Assembly (NCBI GenBank): GCA_963757805.1
Contig: CAVWSM010000023.1
Coordinates: 1 to 64,000 of the forward strand
Length of the DNA stretch: 64,000 bases
Direction of reading: 5' to 3'
Source of the DNA: CAVWSM01 sp963757805
Lineage (GTDB): Bacteria > Actinomycetota > Actinomycetes > Jiangellales > Jiangellaceae
Every line of letters begins with the position of its first letter. Positions within the stretch are counted from its first letter, which is position 1. Below the pieces are notes generated by a model, which was given only the letters and a program-made list of their open reading frames with translations, searched no databases and was not told the origin of the DNA. Below, in pieces: positions 8,430 through 17,135 of this stretch. The translations under genes were made by a program, and so were the position numbers.

Positions 8430-9269
8430 TCACGAAGCCGGGCCGACGTTGTGGAACCTGCCCACGGGCACGACGAGCGGGCTCCCGGCGACCGGGTCGA
8501 GGATGACACGCGCCTCGAGGTCGAACGCACGTTGCACGATCTCGCGCGTGAGCACCTCATCGGGGCTCCCCTCGGCGATCACGGCGCCGGCGCGCATCAC
8601 CACGAGGTGATCGGCGTACCTGGCCGCGAGGTTCAGCTCGTGCAGGACCATGACGACCGTCGTGCCGTGCACGCGGTTGAGCTCGGTGAGGAGGTCGAGC
8701 AACTCCAGCTGATGCGTGACGTCGAGGTACGTGGTCGGTTCGTCGAGCAGCACGATATCGGTGCGCTGGGCCAGCACCATGGCCACCCAGACCCGCTGCC
8801 GCTGCCCCCCGGAGAGCTCCTCGAGGCGACGATCGGCGAGGTCGGCGACTCCGGTCGCGGCGAGCGCCTCGGCGACGACGACGTCATCGTCGCTCGAGTG
8901 CCTGCCGAACCATCCCTGGTGCGGGTAGCGCCCACGGCCGACGAGCTCGGCGACGCGCACGCCGTCGGGCGCGATCGAGGACTGCGGCAGCACGCCGATG
9001 CGACGAGCCACCTCGCGACGCGGCATCGCCGAGACGTCGCGGCCCCCGAGCATCACGCGACCGGCCTCGAGCGGCTGCAATCGCGCCAGTCCGCGCAACA
9101 GCGTCGACTTCCCGCACGCGTTCGGGCCCACGATCGTGGTGATGCGCCCGGAGGGGATCGTGAGATCGAGACCGTCGATCACGCGACGGCCGTCATAGCC
9201 GATGCTGATGCCCTCAGCGGCGAGGGCCCCGGTGGGCACTGCAGTCGAATCGACGGGAACGGCACTCAT
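8430..9269 (-). CDS. Ferric-siderophore ABC transporter, ATP-binding protein
   Basis: This 279-residue ATPase belongs to the FecE/FepC group. Walker A is GPNACGKST at residues 48-56, the signature ELSGGQRQRVW starts at 151, and Walker B with the catalytic glutamate is IVLLDEPTT at 172-180. The H-loop histidine lies in VVMVLHELNLA. It powers import through the two FecCD-type permeases just upstream. Its ATG overlaps the stop of the nearer permease (ATGA at 9266-9269), showing tight translational coupling. It is the last gene of the run siderophore-interacting protein, permease, permease, ATPase. The C-terminal extension after the ATPase fold (LEARVILDPVAGSPLVVPVG) is usual for this group. Confidence 0.92.
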   Translation of the reverse strand: MSAVPVDSTAVPTGALAAEGISIGYDGRRVIDGLDLTIPSGRITTIVGPNACGKSTLLRGLARLQPLEAGRVMLGGRDVSAMPRREVARRIGVLPQSSIAPDGVRVAELVGRGRYPHQGWFGRHSSDDDVVVAEALAATGVADLADRRLEELSGGQRQRVWVAMVLAQRTDIVLLDEPTTYLDVTHQLELLDLLTELNRVHGTTVVMVLHELNLAARYADHLVVMRAGAVIAEGSPDEVLTREIVQRAFDLEARVILDPVAGSPLVVPVGRFHNVGPAS

Positions 9270-10348
9270 GCGCGGGACTTCCTTTCGGTCGTGGCGAGCA
9301 GCCACAACAGGTACGGCGCGCCGATGACGCCCGTGACGATGCCGACCGGGGCGGTGAGGCCCGGGAGAGCGAACTGCCCGATGACGTCGGCTCCGAGGGT
9401 GAGCACCGCGCCGACGACGGCGGATGCCGCGAGCGTCGCGCCCCCGTCGTTGACCAGCCGTCGCGCGATGGCGGGGGCCAGCAGGGCGATGAAGGCGATG
9501 GGCCCGGCCACCGAGGTGGCCGTGGCGACGAGGGCGACCGCGAGCAGCAGCAGCACGACCCGCGCGCGGTCGACGCCCACGCCCAGGGACCGCGCATGGT
9601 CGTCGCCGATCGACAGCGGCGCGAGCACCCGGCTGAACAGTGCCACGCCGGTCGCGACGACCACGACGCCGATTCCGAGGATCGCGAGGTCGTCGCCGCG
9701 CACATCGGAGATGCTGCCGACGGTCCAGTGCAGGGCGGTCTGCGCTTCTCGAACGTCGGCTCGCGCGAGGAGCCACGCCACCGTCGATCCGCAGACGTAC
9801 GCCAGTCCGACTCCGACGAGCACGAACCTGATCCCGTGCAGTCCCTGCCGCCACGCCGCGGCCCAGATGACGACGGCCACGAGTACCGCGCCGCCGAATG
9901 CGGACAGCGACACGAGCACACCGCCGACGCCGAACACGAGCAGGGCGCTCACCGCCCCGAGGCTCGCTCCGGCCGAGATGCCCAGGATGTCGGGGCTCGC
10001 GAGCGGATTCCGCAGCGTCGACTGGAATACGGCGCCGGCGAGCGCGAACGCGACACCGACGAGGAGGGCGGCGAGGATCCGGGGCAGGCGGAGCCGGAAC
10101 ACGACGAACCGGTCGGTCTGGTCCCCGAACCCGAACAGTGCCGCGAACACGCGATCGGGCGTGAGGCTGGCGGCACCGAGGAGCAGGGCGCAGAGCGCGA
10201 GTCCGACGGCGGCGGCGACACCGATCAGGATCACGAGCGCGAGTCGACGACGCGACCTCGTGCGAGTTGCAGAGATGGCACGGACGGACTCGTGTCGTGA
10301 TGCGGCGTCTTCAGCGACGGTCGTGGCGGCAGGGATGAGGGTCGTCAT
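9266..10348 (-). CDS. Iron-siderophore ABC transporter permease (FecCD family)
   Basis: The product has 360 residues and about nine to ten hydrophobic segments, the first at about residues 36-62 after a basic, cytoplasmic N-terminus. Family marks are RLPRILAALLVGVAFALAGAVFQ, RNPLASPDILGISAGASLGA and the cytoplasmic coupling helix region GDDHARSLGV. Both ends overlap their neighbours by ATGA (9266-9269 and 10345-10350), so it is co-translated with the ATPase and with the partner permease. The two permeases would form a heterodimeric channel, as in FecCD and FepDG. Iron control is expected from the box in front of the first gene of the run. Confidence 0.9.
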   Translation of the reverse strand: MTTLIPAATTVAEDAASRHESVRAISATRTRSRRRLALVILIGVAAAVGLALCALLLGAASLTPDRVFAALFGFGDQTDRFVVFRLRLPRILAALLVGVAFALAGAVFQSTLRNPLASPDILGISAGASLGAVSALLVFGVGGVLVSLSAFGGAVLVAVVIWAAAWRQGLHGIRFVLVGVGLAYVCGSTVAWLLARADVREAQTALHWTVGSISDVRGDDLAILGIGVVVVATGVALFSRVLAPLSIGDDHARSLGVGVDRARVVLLLLAVALVATATSVAGPIAFIALLAPAIARRLVNDGGATLAASAVVGAVLTLGADVIGQFALPGLTAPVGIVTGVIGAPYLLWLLATTERKSRA

Positions 10349-11421
10349 CAGAGTCCGGCCACCTTCCGGCTCCGCGCGATGGCGATGAGCACCGGAGCGC
10401 CGAGGAACGCGGCGACGACTCCGGCCTCGAGCTCGGCGTTGGGAACGATGAGCCGGCCGACGACATCGGCCGCGAGCAGCATGATCGGGCCCAGGATGAG
10501 CGAGGTCACGGCGATCCACCGATAGTCGCTGCCGACGAGACGACGGGCCGCGTGCGGAACGACGAGTCCCACGAGTGCGATCGGACCGGCGAGCGCCGTC
10601 GCCGTACCGCACAGCAGCACGAGCGCCAGGCCGGAGACCGCGCGCGTGACGCCCACCCGCTGGCCGAGCGCGCTCGCGACATCATCGCCGAGTGCGAGCA
10701 GGTTCAGTCGGTGCGCGAGCACGAGGGCGAAGACCGCGCCGACGACCACGAAGGGCCAGAGCGCGGCGACGGTCGACAGGTCGCGTCCGGTGAGCGAACC
10801 GACCGCCCAGAACCGGTACTGGTTGAACGCATCGGTGTCCCGCAGGAGCACGAGGGCGATGAGGGGGGTCAGCAGCGCCGTCAGCGCGGCGCCGACGAGC
10901 GCGAGACGCACGGGCTGGCTTCGGCCTATGGCGAAGACGAGCACCGCCGCGACCGCCGCACCGGCGAATGCGAACCAGATGTAGCCGAACGGCGAGGTGA
11001 CGCCGAGGAAGGAGATCGAGAGCACCACGGCGAGTGACGCCCCGGCGTTCACGCCGAGCAGGCCGGGGTCGGCGATGGGGTTGCGCGTGACACCCTGGAT
11101 GAGCATGCCGGCGAGACCGAGCGCGGTTCCCGCGAGGAGCCCGACGACGGTGCGGGGCACCCGGAGTTGCAGGACGACGTTGTGGTCGGGATCGGCGGGG
11201 TCGGGCGAGGTGAGCGCGAACCACACCTGGCCGGGTTCGATCGCCCGCACCCCGAGCATGAGACTCGCGGCGACGACCACGACGAGCGCCCCGACGCACG
11301 CCGCCACGACCCACATGCCGCGAAGGGCTCCGGTGCGCCGCCGCACATCCGGTCGTCTCGGAGCGGCAGGAGCGTTCGGCCTCGACGTCGCGGCCGGCTC
11401 GGCCGCGATCGGCTCGGTCAC
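10348..11421 (-). CDS. Iron-siderophore ABC transporter permease (FecCD family), partner subunit
   Basis: This 357-residue permease starts at GTG 11421, overlapping the stop of the siderophore-interacting protein gene (GTGA). Family marks are LRVPRTVVGLLAGTALGLAGMLIQGVTRNPIADPGLLGVNAGASLA, cited here as the span from about residue 85 to 130, and the coupling region GDDVASALGQRVG. A long basic and proline-rich N-terminus of about 30 residues precedes the first membrane segment (VVAACVGALVVVVAASLML). It pairs with the permease encoded immediately downstream. The two are clearly diverged from each other, which supports a heterodimer over a recent duplication. Confidence 0.9.
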   Translation of the reverse strand: MTEPIAAEPAATSRPNAPAAPRRPDVRRRTGALRGMWVVAACVGALVVVVAASLMLGVRAIEPGQVWFALTSPDPADPDHNVVLQLRVPRTVVGLLAGTALGLAGMLIQGVTRNPIADPGLLGVNAGASLAVVLSISFLGVTSPFGYIWFAFAGAAVAAVLVFAIGRSQPVRLALVGAALTALLTPLIALVLLRDTDAFNQYRFWAVGSLTGRDLSTVAALWPFVVVGAVFALVLAHRLNLLALGDDVASALGQRVGVTRAVSGLALVLLCGTATALAGPIALVGLVVPHAARRLVGSDYRWIAVTSLILGPIMLLAADVVGRLIVPNAELEAGVVAAFLGAPVLIAIARSRKVAGL

Positions 11422-12374
11422 TCGAGTTCGGCGCGGCCGCGACGCCAGTACCCCATGAAGGCGACCTGCCGCCGGTCGAGGCCGGCCTCACGCACGAGGA
11501 ATCGGCGGAGCGTCGTGATCACCGACGCTTCGCCGGCGAGCCAGGCATAGCAGTCGCCGTCGAGGCTGCGACCCTCGGGAACGTCCCACAACGGCGCGTC
11601 GTCGAGATCGGCCCGCTCGGCCGCCGCGAGGGCCTGCGCCGCCTCGATCGAATCGGTGGCGAGCCGCCCGTCGACGGAGCAGTTGCGCGCGACCCAGTCA
11701 CGCACCACCGGGACGAGTCGGTCACCGTGCACGTCGTCGATGTCGCGAGCGAGCCAGCGGACCTCGACGCCGTCGGGGGCGCGCACCGCGAGGAAGTCGA
11801 GCGGGCTCGGCACCTCGATGATCGCGATGCCCGCGGCATGAGCCGGCAGTTGCTCGAGGATGGCGCAGATCGCGGGTGCGGCGGTCTCGTCGCCGGCCAG
11901 CAGAACGGTGTCGACCGCGCCCGGCCGGAAGTCGATGCCGACCGCACGATCAGGGCTCAGCTCATCGGGCCCGATGAGGACGATCTCGTCACCGGGCGTC
12001 GCGCGGGTCGCCCACGCGGACGCCGGGCCGAGGTCGCCGTGCAGGGCGAAATCGATGTCGACCTCGCACTCGTCGGGGCGCACGGCGCGCACGGTGTAGG
12101 TGCGGAACAGGTTGCGGCGCTCGGCGGGCAGTTCTCGCCATTCGCGGTACCAGTCCTCGCCGTCGGGGAAGTCGGCGAATCCGCGGCCCGGAATCGGCAG
12201 CACGACCTTCACCCGCTGGTCGAGTCCGGCTGTGCCGAATCCCGAGAGCTCCTCGCCCCCGAACGTGACTCGGGTGAAGTGCGGCGACATTCGCTCGACG
12301 CGTCGCACGCTGGCGACGAAGCCGCGGTAGGCCGGGCGCTGGCGCGATGCCGCTTCAACGTGTGAGGTAAGCAT
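11418..12374 (-). CDS. Siderophore-interacting protein, FAD/NAD(P)H ferric-siderophore reductase
   Basis: The 318-residue product belongs to the ViuB/YqjH family, which releases iron from imported siderophores by reduction in the cytoplasm. RTYTVR at residues 91-96 is the FAD-binding signature, and VLLAGDETAAPAI is the start of the NAD(P)H-binding SIP domain. FMGYWRRGRAE near the C-terminus is also typical. It is the first gene of a four-gene uptake run and overlaps the next permease by GTGA. The ATG at 12374 falls inside the iron box (12363-12381), so either the message has no or a very short leader, or translation begins further in. No better start with a ribosome binding site is visible. 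Confidence 0.9.
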   Translation of the reverse strand: MLTSHVEAASRQRPAYRGFVASVRRVERMSPHFTRVTFGGEELSGFGTAGLDQRVKVVLPIPGRGFADFPDGEDWYREWRELPAERRNLFRTYTVRAVRPDECEVDIDFALHGDLGPASAWATRATPGDEIVLIGPDELSPDRAVGIDFRPGAVDTVLLAGDETAAPAICAILEQLPAHAAGIAIIEVPSPLDFLAVRAPDGVEVRWLARDIDDVHGDRLVPVVRDWVARNCSVDGRLATDSIEAAQALAAAERADLDDAPLWDVPEGRSLDGDCYAWLAGEASVITTLRRFLVREAGLDRRQVAFMGYWRRGRAELE

Positions 12375-12381
12375 TACCTAA
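12363..12381. promoter_or_regulatory. DtxR/IdeR-type iron box overlapping the start of the siderophore operon
   Basis: TGAGGTAAGCATTACCTAA is palindromic and shares 14 of 19 positions with the IdeR/DtxR consensus, with both outer half-sites well conserved. It covers the start codon of the siderophore-interacting protein gene. A second, stronger box controls the binding-protein gene, so the whole uptake locus probably answers to iron. Confidence 0.75.
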
Positions 12382-12430
12382 GTCTGACACATGCGATTCG
12401 TGCACGTGAACGAGCGGTCGGGTCGGCACC

Positions 12431-13852
12431 TCACCACACGGGCGGGCGGAGACCCGTGCGCCGCACTCGCCGCTCGAGCTGCGTCCCGAGCGCGAACAGC
12501 ACCGCCTCACCGCCTGGCCGCCCGATGAGCTGCACGCCCATCGGCACGCCGTCGGCGGTCTCGGTCACCGGTACGGTGATCGCCGGCAGGCCCGACACGT
12601 TCACGAACGAGGTGAAGGGGGTGAACTGCACCTGCTGCGCGAAGTTCCGCTCCCCGTCATCGGGGTCGTACCAGCCGACCGGCCGCGGGGTCAGCGCGAG
12701 TGCGGGCGTCAGCACCGCGTCGAACGACGAGAACCGACGGATGACCCGTTCCTCGAACCCGGCGAGCCACGCGAGCGCCTCGGCCAGCTCGCGGGCCGGC
12801 ACTCGGCGGCCTCGCTCCAGCAGCCACCGCGTGAGCGGCTCCAGCAGCGCCTCGTCCTCACCGTCGACCGGGATCGTCGCAGCGCCCGCCTGCCAGATCG
12901 TGCGGAACGCCGCGGCGTAGCCGGGTTCGGGCGACGGCGCCATCTGCTCGACGCCATGTCCGATCGCTTCGAACGCCGTCACGGCCCGGTCGAGGGCGAC
13001 CCGGGCGTCGGGGTCGATCTCGATCTCGTACGCCTCGTCCCAGGGCGAGTCGGTCATCACGCCGAGCTGGAACCGTCCTTCGCCACGGATCGCCGCTGCG
13101 AGGAACGGACCGTCGTCGCCGGGTGCGCGGACCGCGAACCGATGCGCGGCCGGGTAGCCGAGAGGCGCCACGAGCCCGTCGAGCAGCAGTGCCGCATCGG
13201 CCACGGTGCGCGCGATCGGCCCGGCCACGCCGAGGCCGGCGAGGCCCCCGAGGCCGGATCCAGATGGCACCCGACCGCGCGACGGCTTCACCCCGACGAG
13301 CCCGCACGAGGCGGCGGGGATGCGGATCGAGCCACCGCCGTCGGAGCCCGGCGCGAACGGCAGCATGCCCGCCGCCACGGCCGAGGCCGCTCCCCCGCTC
13401 GACCCGCCGGCGCCGAGCGAGAGGTTCCACGGATTCCGGGCCGGCGGTCCCGCGAGCCCCTCGGTGTACGAGGGCAGCCCGAACTCGGGCGTCGCCGACT
13501 TGCCGATGCTCACGGCGCCCGCGGCGTCGATGTCGCGAACCAGCTCGTCCGAGTCATCCGGAACGAAATCGGTGAACGCGCGCGAGCCGAACCGCGACGG
13601 CACGCCCGCGCGTCGGAGCAGGTCCTTGTCGGCGATCGGCATCCCCCACAGGGGGCGCGCCATCGGCACCTCGCGCTCGACGTACGCGGCCCGCACGAGC
13701 GCCGCCTCGGGCGTCACCGTGACGAATGCGCCGACCTGCGGGTTCAGCCGCTCGATTCGCGCGAGGTAGTGCGCGGCGAGCTCGACTGGTGAAACCTCGC
13801 GCCGCTGCAGCAGCTGGTGCAGTTCAAGGGCAGTACGCTCGTGCAGCTCCAT
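12431..13852 (-). CDS. Amidase (amidase signature family)
   Basis: The 473-residue protein carries the Ser-cisSer-Lys triad of the family. K76 lies in MPIADKDLL, S151 in GAGGSSGGAASA, and the nucleophile S175 in GSDGGGSIRIPA. Amidases of this kind hydrolyse carboxamides, and some act on aryl or acyl amides or indole acetamide. GatA is a relative, but no gatC or gatB is nearby and the sequence lacks GatA's typical C-terminal region, so a catabolic amidase is more likely. The gene stands alone, with its 3' end 57 bases ahead of the iron-regulated uptake operon, and is not part of it. Length and all motifs are normal. Confidence 0.88.
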   Translation of the reverse strand: MELHERTALELHQLLQRREVSPVELAAHYLARIERLNPQVGAFVTVTPEAALVRAAYVEREVPMARPLWGMPIADKDLLRRAGVPSRFGSRAFTDFVPDDSDELVRDIDAAGAVSIGKSATPEFGLPSYTEGLAGPPARNPWNLSLGAGGSSGGAASAVAAGMLPFAPGSDGGGSIRIPAASCGLVGVKPSRGRVPSGSGLGGLAGLGVAGPIARTVADAALLLDGLVAPLGYPAAHRFAVRAPGDDGPFLAAAIRGEGRFQLGVMTDSPWDEAYEIEIDPDARVALDRAVTAFEAIGHGVEQMAPSPEPGYAAAFRTIWQAGAATIPVDGEDEALLEPLTRWLLERGRRVPARELAEALAWLAGFEERVIRRFSSFDAVLTPALALTPRPVGWYDPDDGERNFAQQVQFTPFTSFVNVSGLPAITVPVTETADGVPMGVQLIGRPGGEAVLFALGTQLERRVRRTGLRPPVW

Positions 13853-13892
13853 CCGTCGAGCCTACGACCGCCGGCACCCGCGTCCCGCTAGC

Positions 13893-14534
13893 ATGGCGCG
13901 CGTGACCGAGAACCGGGTCGTGACGCTCGTCGGGCGGCATCCGCTCCTCTGGGGCGCCGCGTGGAGCGCCGCGTTCGGCATCGTCCTCGCCGCCGCGGTG
14001 GCCGCCGACTGGCCGGGATGGCTCGACTGGATCGTGCTCGCCGTGCTGGTGCTGCCCTCGCTCGTGGCCACGATCGTGGTGCTGAGCGGCACCCCGCGAC
14101 GTCACTTCGACGAGATGTCGTCGGTCTTCTCGCATTTCTTCGTGCGCTACCTGGCCCTCGTGATCGCGGTCGCTGCGTGGAGCGCCTCGGTCGTCGTCGG
14201 CGCGGCGATCTCGCAGACGATCCAGCTCGCCGCCGAGGGTCGTGAAGAGGAGATCGTCGGCATCGGCCTCGATGTCATGTCGGTCATCGTGCCCCTCGTG
14301 GTCGCCGTGCTGTGGGCGGCGTTCGTGCTGCGGTGCGCGTGGTTCCTGGCGAAGGCACGCGGCTGGGCCGAGGTGCCCGTGCGCGACCGCATCCCCGACG
14401 GTCTCCTCGCCGGGCACCCGGCGCTGCGTCGTGCCGTCGTCGGCCTGGCGCATCCGGCGCTGTTCGCGGTCACGGGTCTCGCCGTGGCGATCGCCGTGCC
14501 GTTCACGGTGGGCGAGTTCACGCTCGAGCTCTGA
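13893..14534 (+). CDS. Integral membrane protein of unknown function
   Basis: The product has 213 residues with five predicted membrane segments, near residues 19-38, 44-65, 86-107, 126-150 and 190-208. After the second segment is a polar loop, SGTPRRHFDEMSSVFSHFFVR. No catalytic motif is visible and I do not recognise a family. The start is either ATG 13893 or GTG 13902. The gene converges on the acetyltransferase at 14558 with only 23 bases between stops. It is divergent from the amidase, with a 40-base gap. Confidence 0.65.
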   Translation: MARVTENRVVTLVGRHPLLWGAAWSAAFGIVLAAAVAADWPGWLDWIVLAVLVLPSLVATIVVLSGTPRRHFDEMSSVFSHFFVRYLALVIAVAAWSASVVVGAAISQTIQLAAEGREEEIVGIGLDVMSVIVPLVVAVLWAAFVLRCAWFLAKARGWAEVPVRDRIPDGLLAGHPALRRAVVGLAHPALFAVTGLAVAIAVPFTVGEFTLEL

Positions 14535-14557
14535 CGCCGCGTCGCGGCATGGGATGG

Positions 14558-15137
14558 CTACTTGAGCGCCTTCTGCATGCAGGACCGTGCCGAGCCACCG
14601 TTCGAACTTGAAGCCGACCCGTCCCATGCGCCCGATCTCGACGAAGCCGAACCTCTCGTGCAGGGCGATCGACGCCTCGGCACCCTGATCGGCGATGACC
14701 GCGATCATCTCCTTGAGGCCCGCCGCCTTCGACCGGTCGATGAGTTCCCCGAGCAGCACGCGACCGAGTCCCTTTCCGGATGCCGCGGGGCCGAGGTAGA
14801 TCGAGTTCTCGACGGTGTACCGATAGGCGCGCTTCTGCTTCCACGGCGACACGAGCGCGTAGCCGAGCAGCTGCCCGGACGGCGACTCGGCGACGATGAA
14901 CGGCATGCCGAGCTTCGCGAGGTACGCGAACTTCGACTTCCACTCCTTGAGGGTCATCGCGTCCTCGTCGAAGGTCACCGTGGAGTTCGCGACGTAGTAG
15001 TTGTAGATCTCTCGAACGGCGGGCAGGTCGGCCGCGCGCGCCTCGCGGATCGTGTACTCGAACGGTGCCTCGGCGGACGGTGCCGGGCGCAGGTGCCTCG
15101 GAAGTTGGCGGCGCTGCTGGTATTCCTCCTCGAGCAT
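14558..15137 (-). CDS. GNAT N-acetyltransferase (phosphinothricin acetyltransferase-like), frameshift at 3' end
   Basis: The protein has an N-terminal extension of about 25 residues and then a GNAT fold: IREARAADLPAVREIYNYYV, TVTFDEDAMTLKEW, a core with LGYALVSPW, and an acetyl-CoA loop at GKGLGRVLLGELIDRSK. GFVEIGRMGRVGFKFERWLGT is the typical PAT-family end. One extra base near 14575 breaks the last codons. Corrected, the protein ends TVLMQKALK with TAG at 14558-14560, about 193 residues. PAT relatives acetylate phosphinothricin, methionine sulfoximine or other small amines, and the real substrate is unknown. Confidence 0.82.
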
Positions 15138-15185
15138 GCGACAAGCCTACGCGCGAACGATTTCGATCGGGTTTCGGATGTCGCT

Positions 15186-15887
15186 TCAGGCCGGCAGGCT
15201 CCAGTCGAGGGGTGCCGCGCCCTGGGCAGTGAGCAGCGCGTTCGCCCGGCTGAACGGCTTCGACCCGAAGAACCCGCGCGACGCCGAGAGCGGACTCGGG
15301 TGCACGGACTCGATCAGCGGCGTGTCGCCGAGCAGCGGCTTGAGCCCCTGCGCGTCGCGGCCCCAGAGGATCGCGACGAGCGGCGTGCCTCGCGCGACGA
15401 GGGTGCGGATGGCATGGTCGGTGACCTCTTCCCAGCCCTTGCCGCGATGCGACGCCGCGGCGCCGGGCTGCACGGTGAGCACGCGGTTCAGGAGCATGAC
15501 GCCGCTGCGGCTCCAATGCGTGAGGTCGCCGTGCTCGGGCGGCGTGACACCCAGGTCGTCGTGAAGCTCGCGATAGATGTTGCCCAGGCTGCGCGGCACG
15601 GGTCGCACGTGCGGATCGACGGCGAATGACAGGCCGATCGGATGCCCCGGCGTGGGGTACGGGTCCTGCCCAACGATGAGCACCCGCACGTCGTCGAGCG
15701 GGGCGTTGAAGGCCCGCAGGACGCGGTCGCCGCTCGGCAGGTAGCCGCGCCCGGACGCCGTCTCGGCGCGCAGGAAATCGCCGAGAGCGGCGATGCGCGG
15801 CGCGACCGGCGCGAGGGCGCGCGCCCAGCCCGGGTCGATGAGCCCGTCGGCGGCGAGCTCGTCGAGGGACTTCGCCACCTCACGCAC
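15186..15887 (-). CDS. ung: Uracil-DNA glycosylase, family 1
   Basis: The 233-residue enzyme removes uracil from DNA at the start of base excision repair. GQDPYPTPG at residues 73-81 holds the water-activating D75, and HPSPLSASRGFFGSKPFSR starting at 196 is the minor-groove loop with the catalytic histidine H196. Size and motifs are normal for Ung. The start is GTG 15887, overlapping by eight bases the end of the S51 peptidase gene. It is the last gene of a minus-strand run that also holds a phosphoribosyltransferase and a potassium channel. There is no obvious functional link among them. Confidence 0.95.
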   Translation of the reverse strand: MREVAKSLDELAADGLIDPGWARALAPVAPRIAALGDFLRAETASGRGYLPSGDRVLRAFNAPLDDVRVLIVGQDPYPTPGHPIGLSFAVDPHVRPVPRSLGNIYRELHDDLGVTPPEHGDLTHWSRSGVMLLNRVLTVQPGAAASHRGKGWEEVTDHAIRTLVARGTPLVAILWGRDAQGLKPLLGDTPLIESVHPSPLSASRGFFGSKPFSRANALLTAQGAAPLDWSLPA

Positions 15888-16605
15888 CGATCGTGGAGAC
15901 CAGCACGCCCTGCTCGGCGGGCAGCACCCGCCAGACGCTGCCCGTCCCCTCGACCCGGAGGCCGCCGTCGCCCACGATCAGCGCTGTGCGCTCGTCGATG
16001 CCGAGCCCGCCGCCGACGAGCCCGGATTCGACGGCAGCGACCAGCCGGGAGAGCATGCCGCGCTCGGCGACGTGCACCTCGATGGCCACGTCGACCAGTC
16101 CGATGCCGGCCTCGATCTCGAGCTCGACCCCCGGCTCCTCCGGGTCCTCCGGTGCGACGACCACGCCGCCGATGCGCGAGCCGCTCCCGAGCGAGCCCTC
16201 CGCAGCGATCATCGCGCCGGCCGAGACGCCGAGGTAGGGCACCCCGCCGGCGACGAGCCGACGCAGCTCGCCGAACACCGGCTCGAGTCCGGCGCGCACC
16301 TCTTCGACGAGGCCGCCGCCCACGGCGACGCCGTCGACGTCGGCGATCGCGGGGAGCCCGATCGGCTCGCCGGGTCGCGCTGCGGTCAGCTGCACCTCGA
16401 TCTCGTCGCCGCTGCCGGCCGCGACCAGGAGATCGGCGAGCGCTGCGGCCTTCTCCTGCGCCTCGGGGTGCAGTGAGATCACGGCGATGCGCGGCCGCGC
16501 GCGACCTGCGGCGCCGCCCCGCAGGACGGCCTCGGCGACGAACGGTGCGTACAGCGGGGCATCCGTGAGAGTGGTCGCGCCGCCGCCGACGAGGTGCACG
16601 CTCAT
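15880..16605 (-). CDS. Peptidase S51 / class I glutamine amidotransferase-like protein
   Basis: The 241-residue product opens MSVHLVGGGATTL. A nucleophile elbow, YLGVSAGAMIAAEG, places the candidate catalytic serine at S128. This is the fold of dipeptidase E and cyanophycinase, which cleave Asp-X dipeptides or cyanophycin. Too little is visible to choose a substrate. Its ATG overlaps the stop of the phosphoribosyltransferase gene (ATGA at 16602-16605), and its stop overlaps the start of ung. The frame stays open 14 codons further upstream, but the overlap start is the natural one. Confidence 0.8.
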   Translation of the reverse strand: MSVHLVGGGATTLTDAPLYAPFVAEAVLRGGAAGRARPRIAVISLHPEAQEKAAALADLLVAAGSGDEIEVQLTAARPGEPIGLPAIADVDGVAVGGGLVEEVRAGLEPVFGELRRLVAGGVPYLGVSAGAMIAAEGSLGSGSRIGGVVVAPEDPEEPGVELEIEAGIGLVDVAIEVHVAERGMLSRLVAAVESGLVGGGLGIDERTALIVGDGGLRVEGTGSVWRVLPAEQGVLVSTIGA

Positions 16606-17126
16606 GCGGCTCCCTCGCTGATCGTGACGGGGGGAAGCGACGACCACGGGAAGATGATCCAGTCGTCGGTGCGGCGGTAGTCGAAGTCGGGCACGAGCAC
16701 CGTGTGCGACTTCGTGTAGAGCGTCGCGGTGCGCACCTCGGCGCCCTCGTCGGTCAGGAGCCGCAGCACCTTGGCGAGCGTGCGCCCCGAGTCGGAGACA
16801 TCGTCCACGAGCAGCACCCGCTTGCCGTTCAGGGCGGGCGCATCGAGCATCGGCGGGTGCAGCACGGGCTCGGGCAGTCGCTCGTCGATGCCCGAGTAGA
16901 ACTCGACGTTGATGGACCCGCAGGCCTTCGTGCCGAGCGCGTACGAGATCGCTCCGGCGAGCAGCAGCCCGCCACGTGCGATCGCGATCACCACGTCGGG
17001 GCGGAATCCCGCGGTGAGCACGTCGGCAGCGAGCGTGCGGGCAGCGTCGCCGAACTCGTCCCAGCTGAGGATCTCGCGGCGGATTCCGTCGTCGCCGGAA
17101 CCGGCGTCATTCGCGTCGAAGGTCAT
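16602..17126 (-). CDS. Phosphoribosyltransferase family protein
   Basis: The 174-residue protein has the PRPP-binding motif VLLVDDVSDSGRTL at residues 104-117 and the type I PRTase core with IAIARGGLLLAGAIS. C-terminal DDWIIFPW resembles bacterial xanthine and related purine phosphoribosyltransferases. It probably salvages a purine base with PRPP in the cytoplasm. It follows the potassium-channel gene by nine bases and overlaps the S51 gene. The base specificity is not decided by the visible residues. Confidence 0.85.
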   Translation of the reverse strand: MTFDANDAGSGDDGIRREILSWDEFGDAARTLAADVLTAGFRPDVVIAIARGGLLLAGAISYALGTKACGSINVEFYSGIDERLPEPVLHPPMLDAPALNGKRVLLVDDVSDSGRTLAKVLRLLTDEGAEVRTATLYTKSHTVLVPDFDYRRTDDWIIFPWSSLPPVTISEGAA

Positions 17127-17135
17127 CCCGACAGG

